DNA from: Oscillospiraceae bacterium
Lineage (GTDB): Bacteria > Bacillota > Clostridia > Oscillospirales > Oscillospiraceae
Assembly (NCBI GenBank): GCA_017541995.1
Contig: JAFXYD010000040.1
Span: forward strand, 1-64,000
DNA: 64,000 nt
Reading direction: 5' to 3'
The notes beneath the pieces are model-generated. The model had not been told where the DNA came from. It worked only from the letters and a program-made list of their open reading frames with translations, and did no database searches. This document shows, one piece after another, positions 9,321-16,232 of this stretch (positions are counted from its first letter, which is position 1; each line of letters opens with the position of its first letter). The position numbers were made by a program, and so were the translations under genes.

Positions 9321-9716
9321 TTATAAACACCCAGTACAAAGACCCTCCACATAGTAACGGTATTGCGTCCCTTCGCTGATTTTCAGGCTCTTGATCCCGG
9401 GAAATTTCCCGCCGAAACTCTGGCCGATGCTCTCGTACTTATAGACCGTTGCATCATGATAGACTTTATAGGGCGAGAGTTTCAAGCCGTCCACAAAGAC
9501 TTCACCGGGTCCAGCCACAGCCACGCGGATAACTGCCGCGGGTGTGCTCAGGACTTCTTCATCCTTGCCAGCAATTTTGAAGCCCTCTTTCGGGTACCAC
9601 TCCTTCCACCCGTCAAGGGCCTGCAGGTACCCGAGAGGGTGGCCCTCACGCATTACGATGTGCTTTCCATTCGAGTCTTTGATTTCTTCCTCGAAATACT
9701 TTTTTCTGTTGCTCAT
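9321..9716 (-). CDS. Hypothetical mobile-element protein, 131 aa
   Basis: Preceded by a clear AGGAGG ribosome site 8 nt before the ATG at 9716. The protein is mixed alpha/beta by eye, with GKHIVMREGHPLGYL near the N-terminus and a beta-rich C-terminal half (AVIRVAVAGPGEVFVDG, then a Tyr-rich segment). I recognise no catalytic motif. It is the first gene left of the regulatory block and the last before array 4, which starts immediately after its stop codon. By position it could be an early phage gene; no function can be assigned. Confidence 0.6.
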   Translation of the reverse strand: MSNRKKYFEEEIKDSNGKHIVMREGHPLGYLQALDGWKEWYPKEGFKIAGKDEEVLSTPAAVIRVAVAGPGEVFVDGLKLSPYKVYHDATVYKYESIGQSFGGKFPGIKSLKISEGTQYRYYVEGLCTGCL

Positions 9717-9788
9717 GATATCCTCCTGTTTTGTTTGGCCTGTTGGTCTAAATTGAGATCAGGCTATAACCTGTAATCTCCTAAGTGT

Positions 9789-10136
9789 TTAATCTTTGGT
9801 TAGAGCAATCGCAGCACTGAAAAGCTTGTGCTGCTGTTTGAGTTCCAGCTGGTCGAACAGATCTATAAGATAATCCCCGTAATCTGTAAGATCATCGAGA
9901 TATGGCTTTCCAAGGTCGTCATACCATGCAGGCGCGAAGAAGACCATTCCGATAGCATGTGACGGAATACGAAGATAGCCAGAGATCGACGTGATTACAT
10001 CGGCTGTTGCTTCATCTTCAAAAGAAGAAGCGAACTCCTCAATGGTAGCGGGCAGTCCGCCGATCTCTTTGTTGAGGCTATCCCAAGTGTACCCCCGCTT
10101 CTCCAAATACTGCTCAAGCTTGCTTACGTTTACCAT
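9789..10136 (-). CDS. Small regulator-like protein (degenerate XRE type), 115 aa
   Basis: The start at 10136 has an AAGGAG site. The C-terminal 45 residues (YLIDLFDQLELKQQHKLFSAA) look like the helical C-terminal segment seen in many phage XRE repressors. The N-terminal 60 residues could fold as a five-helix DNA-binding domain, but the canonical recognition-helix residues are not obvious. Its first 23 nt overlap the end of the upstream zinc-ribbon gene, so the two are translationally coupled. It is probably a regulator of the element; the function is inferred. Confidence 0.55.
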   Translation of the reverse strand: MVNVSKLEQYLEKRGYTWDSLNKEIGGLPATIEEFASSFEDEATADVITSISGYLRIPSHAIGMVFFAPAWYDDLGKPYLDDLTDYGDYLIDLFDQLELKQQHKLFSAAIALTKD

Positions 10137-10320
10137 AATTGCTCCTTTCTGTCGTTAAAAAGATGATTGTGTTGGTGCTTTTTTCGTGAATGCTTTGGTT
10201 GTTACAACGGTTTCCGATCCTATGGGATATGTCAGGATCCAAACCGTAAGAAATACAATCGCAGCGCTCTCCGGGATCCAGGTTAGCGCCACAGTGCGGA
10301 CAAGTATAGTAATAAGGCAT
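10114..10320 (-). CDS. Small zinc-ribbon protein, 68 aa
   Basis: The N-terminus carries CPHCGANLDPGERCDC, a four-cysteine zinc ribbon common in small proteins of Firmicutes prophages and conjugative elements. The remaining residues are polar and low in conservation. The ribosome site (GGGGGAGG) lies 9-10 nt before the ATG at 10320. It overlaps the next gene by 23 nt. The upstream region contains TCCGATGGA and GGAAGTC repeats shared with the region upstream of the XRE gene at 11127, suggesting common control. Function unknown, possibly nucleic-acid or protein binding. Confidence 0.65.
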   Translation of the reverse strand: MPYYYTCPHCGANLDPGERCDCISYGLDPDISHRIGNRCNNQSIHEKSTNTIIFLTTERSNYGKRKQA

Positions 10321-10340
10321 GTTGATAACCTCCCCCTTCT

Positions 10341-10380
10341 TTCCGATGGATTTCCGCCGGAAGTCTATCGGATTTCCCGT
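10341..10380. promoter_or_regulatory. Operator-like repeats upstream of the zinc-ribbon operon
   Basis: TCCGATGGA (10342-10350) and GGAAGTCTATCGGATTTCC (10359-10377). The second matches 16 of 19 positions of GGAAGTCCGTTGGATTTCC at 11179-11197, upstream of the XRE gene. The same sequence before two separate transcription starts suggests a shared operator, probably for one of the XRE proteins of this element. Confidence 0.5.
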
Positions 10381-10489
10381 GCGGTTCTGTGCTGTTCCGG
10401 CCTGCTCTGCAGGCCGGGGTGCTGTTAGGTTTCCGTTCTTCTTCTGTCAGTCAATAGTTGTATCAATTCTTGATCGGTATATAATTATT

Positions 10490-10540
10490 TACGTTGGAAA
10501 AACCGACGGCGATTAAACGGTTGACGGTTTTTCCGTTATC
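10490..10540 (-). terminator. Probable terminator after the truncated replication-type gene
   Basis: Inverted repeat GGAAAAACCG ... CGGTTTTTCC with about 19 nt between the arms, directly downstream of the minus-strand gene ending at 10544. The arms end in T/A runs. It separates the XRE/HTH operon from the zinc-ribbon operon. Confidence 0.45.
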
Positions 10541-10543
10541 GGA

Positions 10544-10873
10544 TTACCCAACAGCGGAGGTATTGTTTTTTGGGCCTTCTTGGGGAGACTCGCGAATGAT
10601 GTACTCATTATGCTGAAAGCGTCCGTGATTATCCGTAATCTGACGACGCTCTAAATAGCCTGCGCTCTCGAGCTCTTTAATTGCGTTTCGTATTGCATCC
10701 TTGCTCTCGCGGTTGATGTAGGCGAGCCCGGTCAACGTGTAATCCCAGTCTTCCGGGAGTGAAAGCATTTGAGAGAGCAGCCCCTTCGCCTTTAGTGATA
10801 GACGCTTGTCCCGGAGGTGTCGATTTGACATTACAGTGAAATCCTTAGTCTTTTCGACTCGAAAAACAGCCAT
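10544..10873 (-). CDS. Helix-turn-helix domain of a replication initiator-type protein, short form
   Basis: A 109-residue product; the start at 10873 is chosen for its AAGGGG site. The N-terminus (MAVFRVEKTKDFTVMSNRHL) and SLKAKGLLSQMLSLPEDWDY followed by TLTGLAYINRESKDAIRNAI form the winged-helix module of the RepA/helix-turn-helix proteins found on Firmicutes plasmids and integrative elements. Family members I know are usually two to three times longer, with a C-terminal part that is missing here; the frame ends soon after the first wing. It may be a truncated copy or a natural short form. It lies 26 bp downstream of the XRE gene in one operon. DNA binding is likely; initiation activity is doubtful. 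Confidence 0.65.
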   Translation of the reverse strand: MAVFRVEKTKDFTVMSNRHLRDKRLSLKAKGLLSQMLSLPEDWDYTLTGLAYINRESKDAIRNAIKELESAGYLERRQITDNHGRFQHNEYIIRESPQEGPKNNTSAVG

Positions 10874-10899
10874 AAAAACCACCCCTTTTTTGAGACTTA

Positions 10900-11127
10900 T
10901 CAGGATCCGGCCTGGTTCGGTTCGATAATGAACAACTCCGCGATAGGGAGGTTGAGAGCGTCAGAGATCTTTCTGGCAGATACAGGGCCAACCTTTATAC
11001 CGCGCTCAATTTTCGAGATTGACTGGGGGCTGACGCCTGATTTTCTTGCCAACTCTGCGCAGCTCCAGCCTTTCTCAATCCTTGCGCGCTGCATCTTTTC
11101 AATATTGGCGCAGATTCTTACAGTCAT
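10900..11127 (-). CDS. Cro/C1-type (XRE) transcriptional regulator, 75 aa
   Basis: A short single-domain helix-turn-helix protein: MQRARIEKGWSCAELARKSG, then SPQSISKIERGIKVGPVSAR, with the classic recognition helix and trailing helices (ISDALNLPIAELF). The start at 11127 has a GGAAAGGAG site; the frame is open further upstream but lacks a good site. Proteins of this size commonly act as Cro-like or immunity regulators. Downstream in the same operon is the RepA-type helix-turn-helix gene. Upstream lies an operator-like cluster with a perfect 13-bp inverted repeat, a probable autoregulatory site. Confidence 0.85.
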   Translation of the reverse strand: MTVRICANIEKMQRARIEKGWSCAELARKSGVSPQSISKIERGIKVGPVSARKISDALNLPIAELFIIEPNQAGS

Positions 11128-11170
11128 TGTTTTCTCCTTTCCATGATTCTGCCTACGTCTTTCCGAGATC

Positions 11171-11224
11171 TTTCCGTTGGAAGTCCGTTGGATTTCCGTT
11201 CTATTACCATGGAAATCCAACGGA
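11171..11224. promoter_or_regulatory. Inverted-repeat operator cluster upstream of the XRE gene
   Basis: TCCGTTGGA occurs at 11173-11181 and 11184-11192, and in inverse (TCCAACGGA) at 11216-11224. CCGTTGGATTTCC (11185-11197) and its reverse complement GGAAATCCAACGG (11211-11223) form a perfect 13-bp dyad with a 13-nt centre. It is located about 45-100 bp upstream of the XRE start codon. The remaining AT-rich stretch from 11230 to 11403 has no gene. Confidence 0.6.
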
Positions 11225-11403
11225 AACAAATAGAAAGCAGAATTATTATGCTATCATATTGTACAGCAATTCTAACATCCAAAATCATTTTTGTCAATAA
11301 CATTTTGCGCAGTTTTTTTATTTTGCTTGCATTTTTGTGTATATTGTGATATACTTCAAAACAATAATGAGAAAACACAGAGTAGCAGCGGATCAATTTC
11401 TTC

Positions 11404-12371
11404 ACACTCCCGCTCCTGAGATTGAGAGATCCCGCCGGGTACTTTGGCCGTGTGGTAGGCTTTGAGGATCCGGAAAGCTTCAGCACAGCCAGGAGGGGGA
11501 ATTGCCCACTCCTGGACTTTGGAGATCCGCTGGGGTGCTCTGACCGTGCGGCCGGTGCCGAGAATCCAGGAGGCTGCAGCGCATCCGGGGCACGCGAGGT
11601 GCCCGCTCCTCGGTTTCGGAGATCTGCCTGACGCTTTGATCGAGCTGCCAGCGGTGAGGATCTTGGAAGGCTTGCAGCGCATCCAGGAGGGGGAATTGCC
11701 CACTCCTGGACTTTGGAGATCCGCCGGGGTGCTCTGACTGTGCAGTCGGTGCTGAGGATCCAGGAGGCTGCAGCGCATCCGGGGCACGCGAGGTGCCCGC
11801 TCCTCGGTTTTGGAGATCTTTCCGGTGCTCTGATTGAGCTGCCGACGTCGAAGATCCGGAGGGCTCCCTGGTGCTCTGAACGAGCTGCCGGCGCCGAGAA
11901 TCTGGAAGGTTGCAGCGCGCCAATGTCCGGCGAGCTACCCGCTCCTGAGCTTTGGAAAACCGCCGGGGCGGCTCCCGACCGTGCTGCTGGTGTCGGAGAT
12001 CCAGCGGGCTCCAGGGATCTGCCGTGCTCCCTAGCGTCGCTGATTGAGCGCCCGGAGGCGAGGATCGGGGAAGGCCTGCAGCACTCCCAGGGCCCGCGAG
12101 CTGCCTGCTCCCGGGCTCCGGAGATCTGCCTGGTGCTCTGATCGAGCTGCCGGTGCCGAGGATCCGAAAGGCCTACAGCGCACCCAGGGCGGCAAGGTGT
12201 CCGCTCCTGGGCTCCGGAGACCTGCCTGGTACTCTGATCGAGCTGCCGACGTCGAGGATCAGGAAGGCCTGCAGCGCATCCAGGGCCGGCGAGTTGCCTG
12301 CTCCTGGGGCTCCGGGGATCCGCCTGGTGCTCTGGCCGTGCGGCCGATGCCGAGGATCCCAGGGAGGCATT
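11404..12371 (+). repeat. Tandem repeat array 5 (about 1 kb), between divergent regulators
   Basis: Same family and direction as the other arrays. About nine long units and one or two short ones. A 194-bp higher-order repeat is evident: 11490-11622 recurs at 11684-11816, with the array-specific variant CATCCGGGGCACGCGAGG in both. It lies between the minus-strand XRE operon and the plus-strand XRE gene starting at 12408, that is, in the place where a phage genetic switch would normally be only 100-200 bp long. Confidence 0.9.
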
Positions 12372-12407
12372 TACCCTCTCAATACTTAAGACTTGGAGTT
12401 GAATTGT

Positions 12408-13037
12408 ATGGTTCAAGGTCTCGGGAAAAGGCTTCAAAACCTAAGGATTCGTGCTGGGTTGACACAAAGAGAAGCTGCAATGATTCCTGAAATTGAATGC
12501 GATCCGGCCGTTTTGGCGGCATATGAGAGAGATACACGTTCCCCGAAGTTTGATATGCTTGTCCGGTTTGCTCGGTATTACGGGGTTACTACAGACTATC
12601 TTCTCGGAATTACTCCATATGAAAATTCAGAACACGTTAAAGAGAGCGGCAACATTCAGCTATCAAAAGAAGCCCTTCAATTCTTGGAGCATTGTGATAC
12701 TGATATCCTAATCACTCTGAATCTAATGCTATCTGTTCCAAGCTCTAATATTTTTCTTCTTACATTGAGGAAATACATTGAGGATTATGATATAGACGAG
12801 AAAGGAATCCTTCAAAACGAGGAATATCGTTTTCTATATGAAAAGCTTAAGACAGATCTAAGCATTGAGGCCTTTTCGAGTCTCCTAGAAACCTGGGCTT
12901 GGGATAGTTTTTCTAAAGCTACCAAGCAGCTTATTTCTGAGATAAGGGACCAAATGGATATAAAGAGCGGCTCTCCGCGGGGCGGACGTCCTAAGAAATA
13001 TAAAACGAGCAAGCAGAAAACAGAAGAAGAATCATAA
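12408..13037 (+). CDS. XRE-family transcriptional regulator (repressor-like), 209 aa
   Basis: The N-terminal helix-turn-helix (GLGKRLQNLRIRAGLTQREA ... YERDTRSPKFDMLVRFARYY) is typical of phage and ICE repressors, with TTDYLLGI at the end of the DNA-binding domain. The C-terminal 130 residues are helical and end in a basic tail. There is no LexA-like peptidase signature. The start at 12408 is preferred because GGAG lies 9 nt upstream; a TTG at 12393 is also in frame. It begins 37 bp after array 5 and is AT-rich. It precedes the small ORF, SWIM protein and recombinase genes in the same direction and may regulate excision. Functional role inferred. Confidence 0.85.
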   Translation: MVQGLGKRLQNLRIRAGLTQREAAMIPEIECDPAVLAAYERDTRSPKFDMLVRFARYYGVTTDYLLGITPYENSEHVKESGNIQLSKEALQFLEHCDTDILITLNLMLSVPSSNIFLLTLRKYIEDYDIDEKGILQNEEYRFLYEKLKTDLSIEAFSSLLETWAWDSFSKATKQLISEIRDQMDIKSGSPRGGRPKKYKTSKQKTEEES

Positions 13038-13180
13038 TTGAGAAAATAGACTTCCAGGAGCTCGAGCTCAACGACGACGAGATCGAGCTCCTCCGGATCT
13101 ACGAGGTCCTCGATGTTAAAGGCCGTCATGCGCTCATGGCTGCGGCCTGGAAGATCGAGGAGGAGAAGGGAGGCGTGTGA
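13037..13180 (+). CDS. Small acidic ORF between repressor and SWIM gene, non-canonical start
   Basis: A 48-codon frame beginning with ATT, whose A is the last base of the XRE stop codon, and ending 1 bp before the next ATG. The predicted peptide is acidic and helical, with a core ELLRIYEVLDVKGRHALM. That core resembles the short C-terminal helices of phage XRE proteins (Leu-Arg-x-Tyr ... Leu-x-x-x-Gly-x-x-x-Leu). The absence of ATG/GTG/TTG means either a rare ATT start with coupling to the upstream gene, or a programmed or accidental frameshift extending the repressor. Codon use is GC-rich, like the downstream genes. Confidence 0.45.
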   Translation: MEKIDFQELELNDDEIELLRIYEVLDVKGRHALMAAAWKIEEEKGGV

Positions 13181-13181
13181 A

Positions 13182-14075
13182 ATGGGGTTTGAAGTTTGGA
13201 ACGGTGTCAATTCGTCACCGGATCAGATAAAGCGCCAGGAGAGCGCGAGAGGGGCAGCTTGTACGCCGTTATCCATTGATCGGGAGGATATGACCGGCAC
13301 GTTCTCCGGATCCCATGGGGCCTATGTCGCCGCCCTGGAGAGCTGCAGCTGTGTCGACTTCCTGCGCCGAAACCTGCCCTGCAAGCACATGTACCGGCTG
13401 GCCCATGAGCTCGGCGCCTTTGACCTTGGCGTCGTTTCTTCGGATGCCTCGAAGGTTAAGGCACCCGCTCCGACCTCGAAGCAGAGGAAGGCCGCTCTGG
13501 GCGACGTAGTCGAAAAAATCGAGCAGCTGACGATCCCGGAGCAAAAAGCGCTGATTGATCTCCTCCGGATGGCGCACAAGGACGAGCCCCTGTTTTGTGA
13601 AGATCCCGAGATCTTCAGCTCATTCATAGCCGAAGGTCTGATCGCTGCCGAGCAAGATCCGGAGCGGGTGCTGCAGATGAAGCGCAGAGACGTTACACTT
13701 GACGGCCTGACTGCTCTTGACTACCATTTCCCGGAAGGGCTCAAAAGCACGAAGAAGGCCAGGATGGAGCATTGCATGGAGCACGCCGCGGAGATCTGCG
13801 CCCTCGTGTACCCGAAGGCCGTCTTCCTCCGTCCAGCCGGCGATCTCTTTCTTGCGAAGCGGAAGGTTTATACCTATCTGCTCCGAAAACTTGACCAGGA
13901 GCCGATCTACGTCGGAGGAAAAGAGGAATGGAGATCCATCCCTCACGGAGCCGAGGAGACGGCGGCGATCGGAGCCGACGGCAGCGTCACCTATTCCATC
14001 GCGTTCCCGGATGACGAGATCACGAAGCTCCTGGACAAGTATGGTGTCAATCCCTGCCGGGGATGGAAGCCATGA
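13182..14075 (+). CDS. SWIM-type zinc-finger protein of the mobile element, 297 aa
   Basis: The start at 13182 has a long purine-rich site (GGAGAAGGGAGG). Residues around 50-72 contain CSCVDFLRRNLPCKHMYRLA, the CxC...CxH pattern of a SWIM zinc finger, which binds DNA or protein. A linker rich in Lys/Ala/Pro and a helical region (VEKIEQLTIPEQKALIDLL) follow. The C-terminal half (about 150-297) is not assigned. It overlaps the recombinase gene by 4 nt (ATGA), so the two are translationally coupled. The coupling suggests a role with the recombinase, perhaps as directionality factor or DNA-binding partner, but this is inference. GC-rich relative to the upstream repressor. Confidence 0.7.
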   Translation: MGFEVWNGVNSSPDQIKRQESARGAACTPLSIDREDMTGTFSGSHGAYVAALESCSCVDFLRRNLPCKHMYRLAHELGAFDLGVVSSDASKVKAPAPTSKQRKAALGDVVEKIEQLTIPEQKALIDLLRMAHKDEPLFCEDPEIFSSFIAEGLIAAEQDPERVLQMKRRDVTLDGLTALDYHFPEGLKSTKKARMEHCMEHAAEICALVYPKAVFLRPAGDLFLAKRKVYTYLLRKLDQEPIYVGGKEEWRSIPHGAEETAAIGADGSVTYSIAFPDDEITKLLDKYGVNPCRGWKP

Positions 14076-15661
14076 GGGCGGTGATCTACGCCAGGTACTC
14101 CTCCCACGCCCAGAAGGACACGAGCATCGAGCAGCAGCTCCGCGTCTGCCGGCAGTATGCCGAGGAACATGATCTGCAGATCGTCGGCGAGTACTGCGAC
14201 CGGGCGATCTCCGGCACCTCGGACAAGCGGCCGGAGTTCCTCAAGATGATCAAAGACTCGGCGAAGGGGAAGTGGCAGCGGGTGCTCGTCTATAAGGTCG
14301 ACCGCTTTGCCCGGAACAGATACGACTCGGCCATGTATAAGGCGAAGCTGAAGAAGTCCGGCGTGAAGGTCATGTCCGTCATGGAGCCGATCCCGGAGGG
14401 TCCGGAGGGGATCCTGCTCGAGTCCGTCCTGGAGGGCTCCGCCGAGTATTACTCCGCAAACCTGTCCCAGAATATCCTCCGGGGTATGCGCGAGAACGCC
14501 CTGGCCTGTAAAGTAAACAACGGCGGCCTCCCGATCGGGCTCATGAAGGGGCCGGACGGCTGCTATGCGATCGAGCCCGCCGGCGCTGAGATCGTCCGGG
14601 AGATCGTCGACCAGTATTCCCAGGGGAAGAACGTCGCCCAGATCACCGCCGAGCTGAACGCCCGCGGCCTCCGGACGTCGAAGGGCGCCCGGTGGAATAA
14701 AAACAGCCTGCACACCATACTCAAAAACGAGCGGTATGCAGGCGTCTACAAGTGGGGGGACGTCCGGATCGAGGGCGGGATCCCGGCGATAATATCGAGG
14801 GAGTTGTTCGACGAGGTGCAGGAGAGGATCCAGAAGGTCGCCAGGGCGCCCGCTGCGGCGCGGACGGACGTGGACTATGTTCTGACCGGGAAGCTGTTCT
14901 GCGGCCACTGTGGCAGCCCCATGGTGGGCGAGAGCGGCACCGGGAAAAGCGGCCGGAAGTTTTATTATTATAACTGCATCAAGCGGAAGCGGGAGCGGGC
15001 CTGTGACAAGAAGCCGGTCAAGAAGGACTGGATCGAGACAGAGGTCGTCCGCCTCACCCGGGAGAAGGTCCTCACAGACGAGGTGATCCGCGTGATTGTC
15101 GACGCAGCTCTCCGGAGGCGTGAAGCGGAGCGGGACGACACGATCCGCCGCTCCCTGGAGACCGAGCTCGTAGAGGTCAAGCGCGGGATCCGGAATATCC
15201 TGGCGGCCATAGAGCAGGGGATCTTCTCACCCAGCACGAAGGAGCGCCTGGACGAGCTGGAGAGCCGCCGGGCAGAGCTGGAGCTTGCGATCGAGGACAC
15301 CCAGATCGAGCAGCCCACCGTCACCCGGGAGGAGCTGACCTTCTGGCTCGAGCGCTTCCGGAAGGGAGACCCGAAGGATCCGAAGTACCGGGACACGTTC
15401 ATTGAGGTCTTCATCTCGGCGGTCTACGTCTACGACGACCACCTCCGGATCGTCGTCAATTTCACCCGGGACGGCGGCGCGATTTCCTACGACTTCGTCA
15501 ACGAGATCGAGACCTATGAGGAGGCGGAGGTGTTCGACTTTGACACCCGAGCCTCCACCAAAGCGAAAATCCTGTCACATAAGTGGCAGGATTTTCGCTT
15601 TGTATTCTTAAGTTTTCAGTTTTCATTATTCATTCTTCAGTTCCCCGACAGGATTTTCTAA
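14072..15661 (+). CDS. Large serine recombinase (site-specific integrase)
   Basis: 529 residues from the ATG at 14072 (ATGA overlap with the SWIM gene). The N-terminal catalytic domain has VIYARYSSHAQKDTSIEQQL with the nucleophilic Ser, then YCDRAISGTSDKRPEF and VYKVDRFARNRYD, typical of resolvase/invertase folds. The recombinase domain follows (about 160-250). A zinc ribbon with paired cysteines (FCGHCG, then YYNCIKRKRERACDKKP) lies near residues 270-320. A coiled coil (about 345-420) precedes the C-terminal DNA-binding part. The last 30 or so codons, from 15559, lie inside the hairpin repeat described below, so the native C-terminus may have been altered at integration. It is probably the integrase of the phage-like element to its left. 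Confidence 0.93.
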   Translation: MRAVIYARYSSHAQKDTSIEQQLRVCRQYAEEHDLQIVGEYCDRAISGTSDKRPEFLKMIKDSAKGKWQRVLVYKVDRFARNRYDSAMYKAKLKKSGVKVMSVMEPIPEGPEGILLESVLEGSAEYYSANLSQNILRGMRENALACKVNNGGLPIGLMKGPDGCYAIEPAGAEIVREIVDQYSQGKNVAQITAELNARGLRTSKGARWNKNSLHTILKNERYAGVYKWGDVRIEGGIPAIISRELFDEVQERIQKVARAPAAARTDVDYVLTGKLFCGHCGSPMVGESGTGKSGRKFYYYNCIKRKRERACDKKPVKKDWIETEVVRLTREKVLTDEVIRVIVDAALRRREAERDDTIRRSLETELVEVKRGIRNILAAIEQGIFSPSTKERLDELESRRAELELAIEDTQIEQPTVTREELTFWLERFRKGDPKDPKYRDTFIEVFISAVYVYDDHLRIVVNFTRDGGAISYDFVNEIETYEEAEVFDFDTRASTKAKILSHKWQDFRFVFLSFQFSLFILQFPDRIF

Positions 15662-15698
15662 ATGAATACTGAAGACTTAAGACTGAAAAATGAATAAT
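15559..15698 (+). repeat. Two-hairpin repeat element, copy 1 (overlaps the recombinase 3' end)
   Basis: First hairpin: CAAAGCGAAAATCCTG (15559-15574) and CAGGATTTTCGCTTTG (15587-15602), perfect 16-bp arms. Next is a long A/T-rich dyad of TTCAGTTTTCA-type sequence whose complement (ATGAATACTGAAGAC) lies about 50 nt further on. The same structure recurs at 16072-16221. The second half of the recombinase tail codons falls in it. Confidence 0.75.
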
Positions 15699-16071
15699 GG
15701 TTGCGAAATCGGACGCTTTTCGGTATAATATAGCAAATGATGGCAGTGTATTTTCTTGTAAACGAGGACAGCGATATGGAGTATATTTTTGCCGTTCAAT
15801 GCGTTATGCCAAAACTCCGAACCTGTTGCTGTCAGGCAAATAGCTTATCCTTCGCGGGTTCGAATCCATCTGTCAAAAACGCGGGTCCATCTTTTACGTA
15901 CCCCATAGCCACGTCGGAGCACCCGACCCACGGCTCAGGAGTCCCGGTTTCGTAAGAGCCGGGCCTCCTTCGGCTGTGCTGCGGGGCTCCTCCTTTTCCC
16001 CATCGAAGCGCGCTTCGATGGGGTCCCCAATCAGCGTGTCCGGGGTTCGTATCAGGACTCCAACGCTCTAT

Positions 16072-16221
16072 CAAAGCGAAAATCCTGCCGGCGATAGTCG
16101 GCAGGATTTTCGCTTTGTATTCTTCATTCTTCAGTTTTCAGTTTTCAGTCTTCAGTATTCATTCAGAAAAACCTGTCGGCAAAAATGAATACTGAAAACT
16201 GAAGACTGAAAATTGAAAAAT
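16072..16221 (+). repeat. Two-hairpin repeat element, copy 2
   Basis: The same first hairpin arms as copy 1 (CAAAGCGAAAATCCTG at 16072-16087; CAGGATTTTCGCTTTG at 16102-16117) with a different loop. The A/T-rich second dyad follows: CAGTCTTCAGTATTCATT on one side and AATGAATACTGAAAACTG on the other. The conserved arms with changed loops point to selection on structure, or to a mobile MITE-like or terminator element. Confidence 0.75.
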
Positions 16222-16232
16222 CATGCCGCTTT

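Noticed and set aside
1..12371. CRISPR array
   Set aside because: Whole units are similar to each other; there are no constant short repeats separated by unique spacers, and no cas genes.
2161..12371. Integron-type attC sites between cassettes
   Set aside because: Arrays have many tandem copies without the inverted core sites of attC, and the only recombinase is a serine type, not a tyrosine integron integrase.
15760..15880. Intact tRNA gene near the attachment region
   Set aside because: A T-loop-like GGTTCGAATCC is present but the T-stem and acceptor do not pair properly.
15832..16074. 80-aa minus-strand ORF beside the recombinase
   Set aside because: Composition and position suggest translation of structured non-coding DNA; no good ribosome site.
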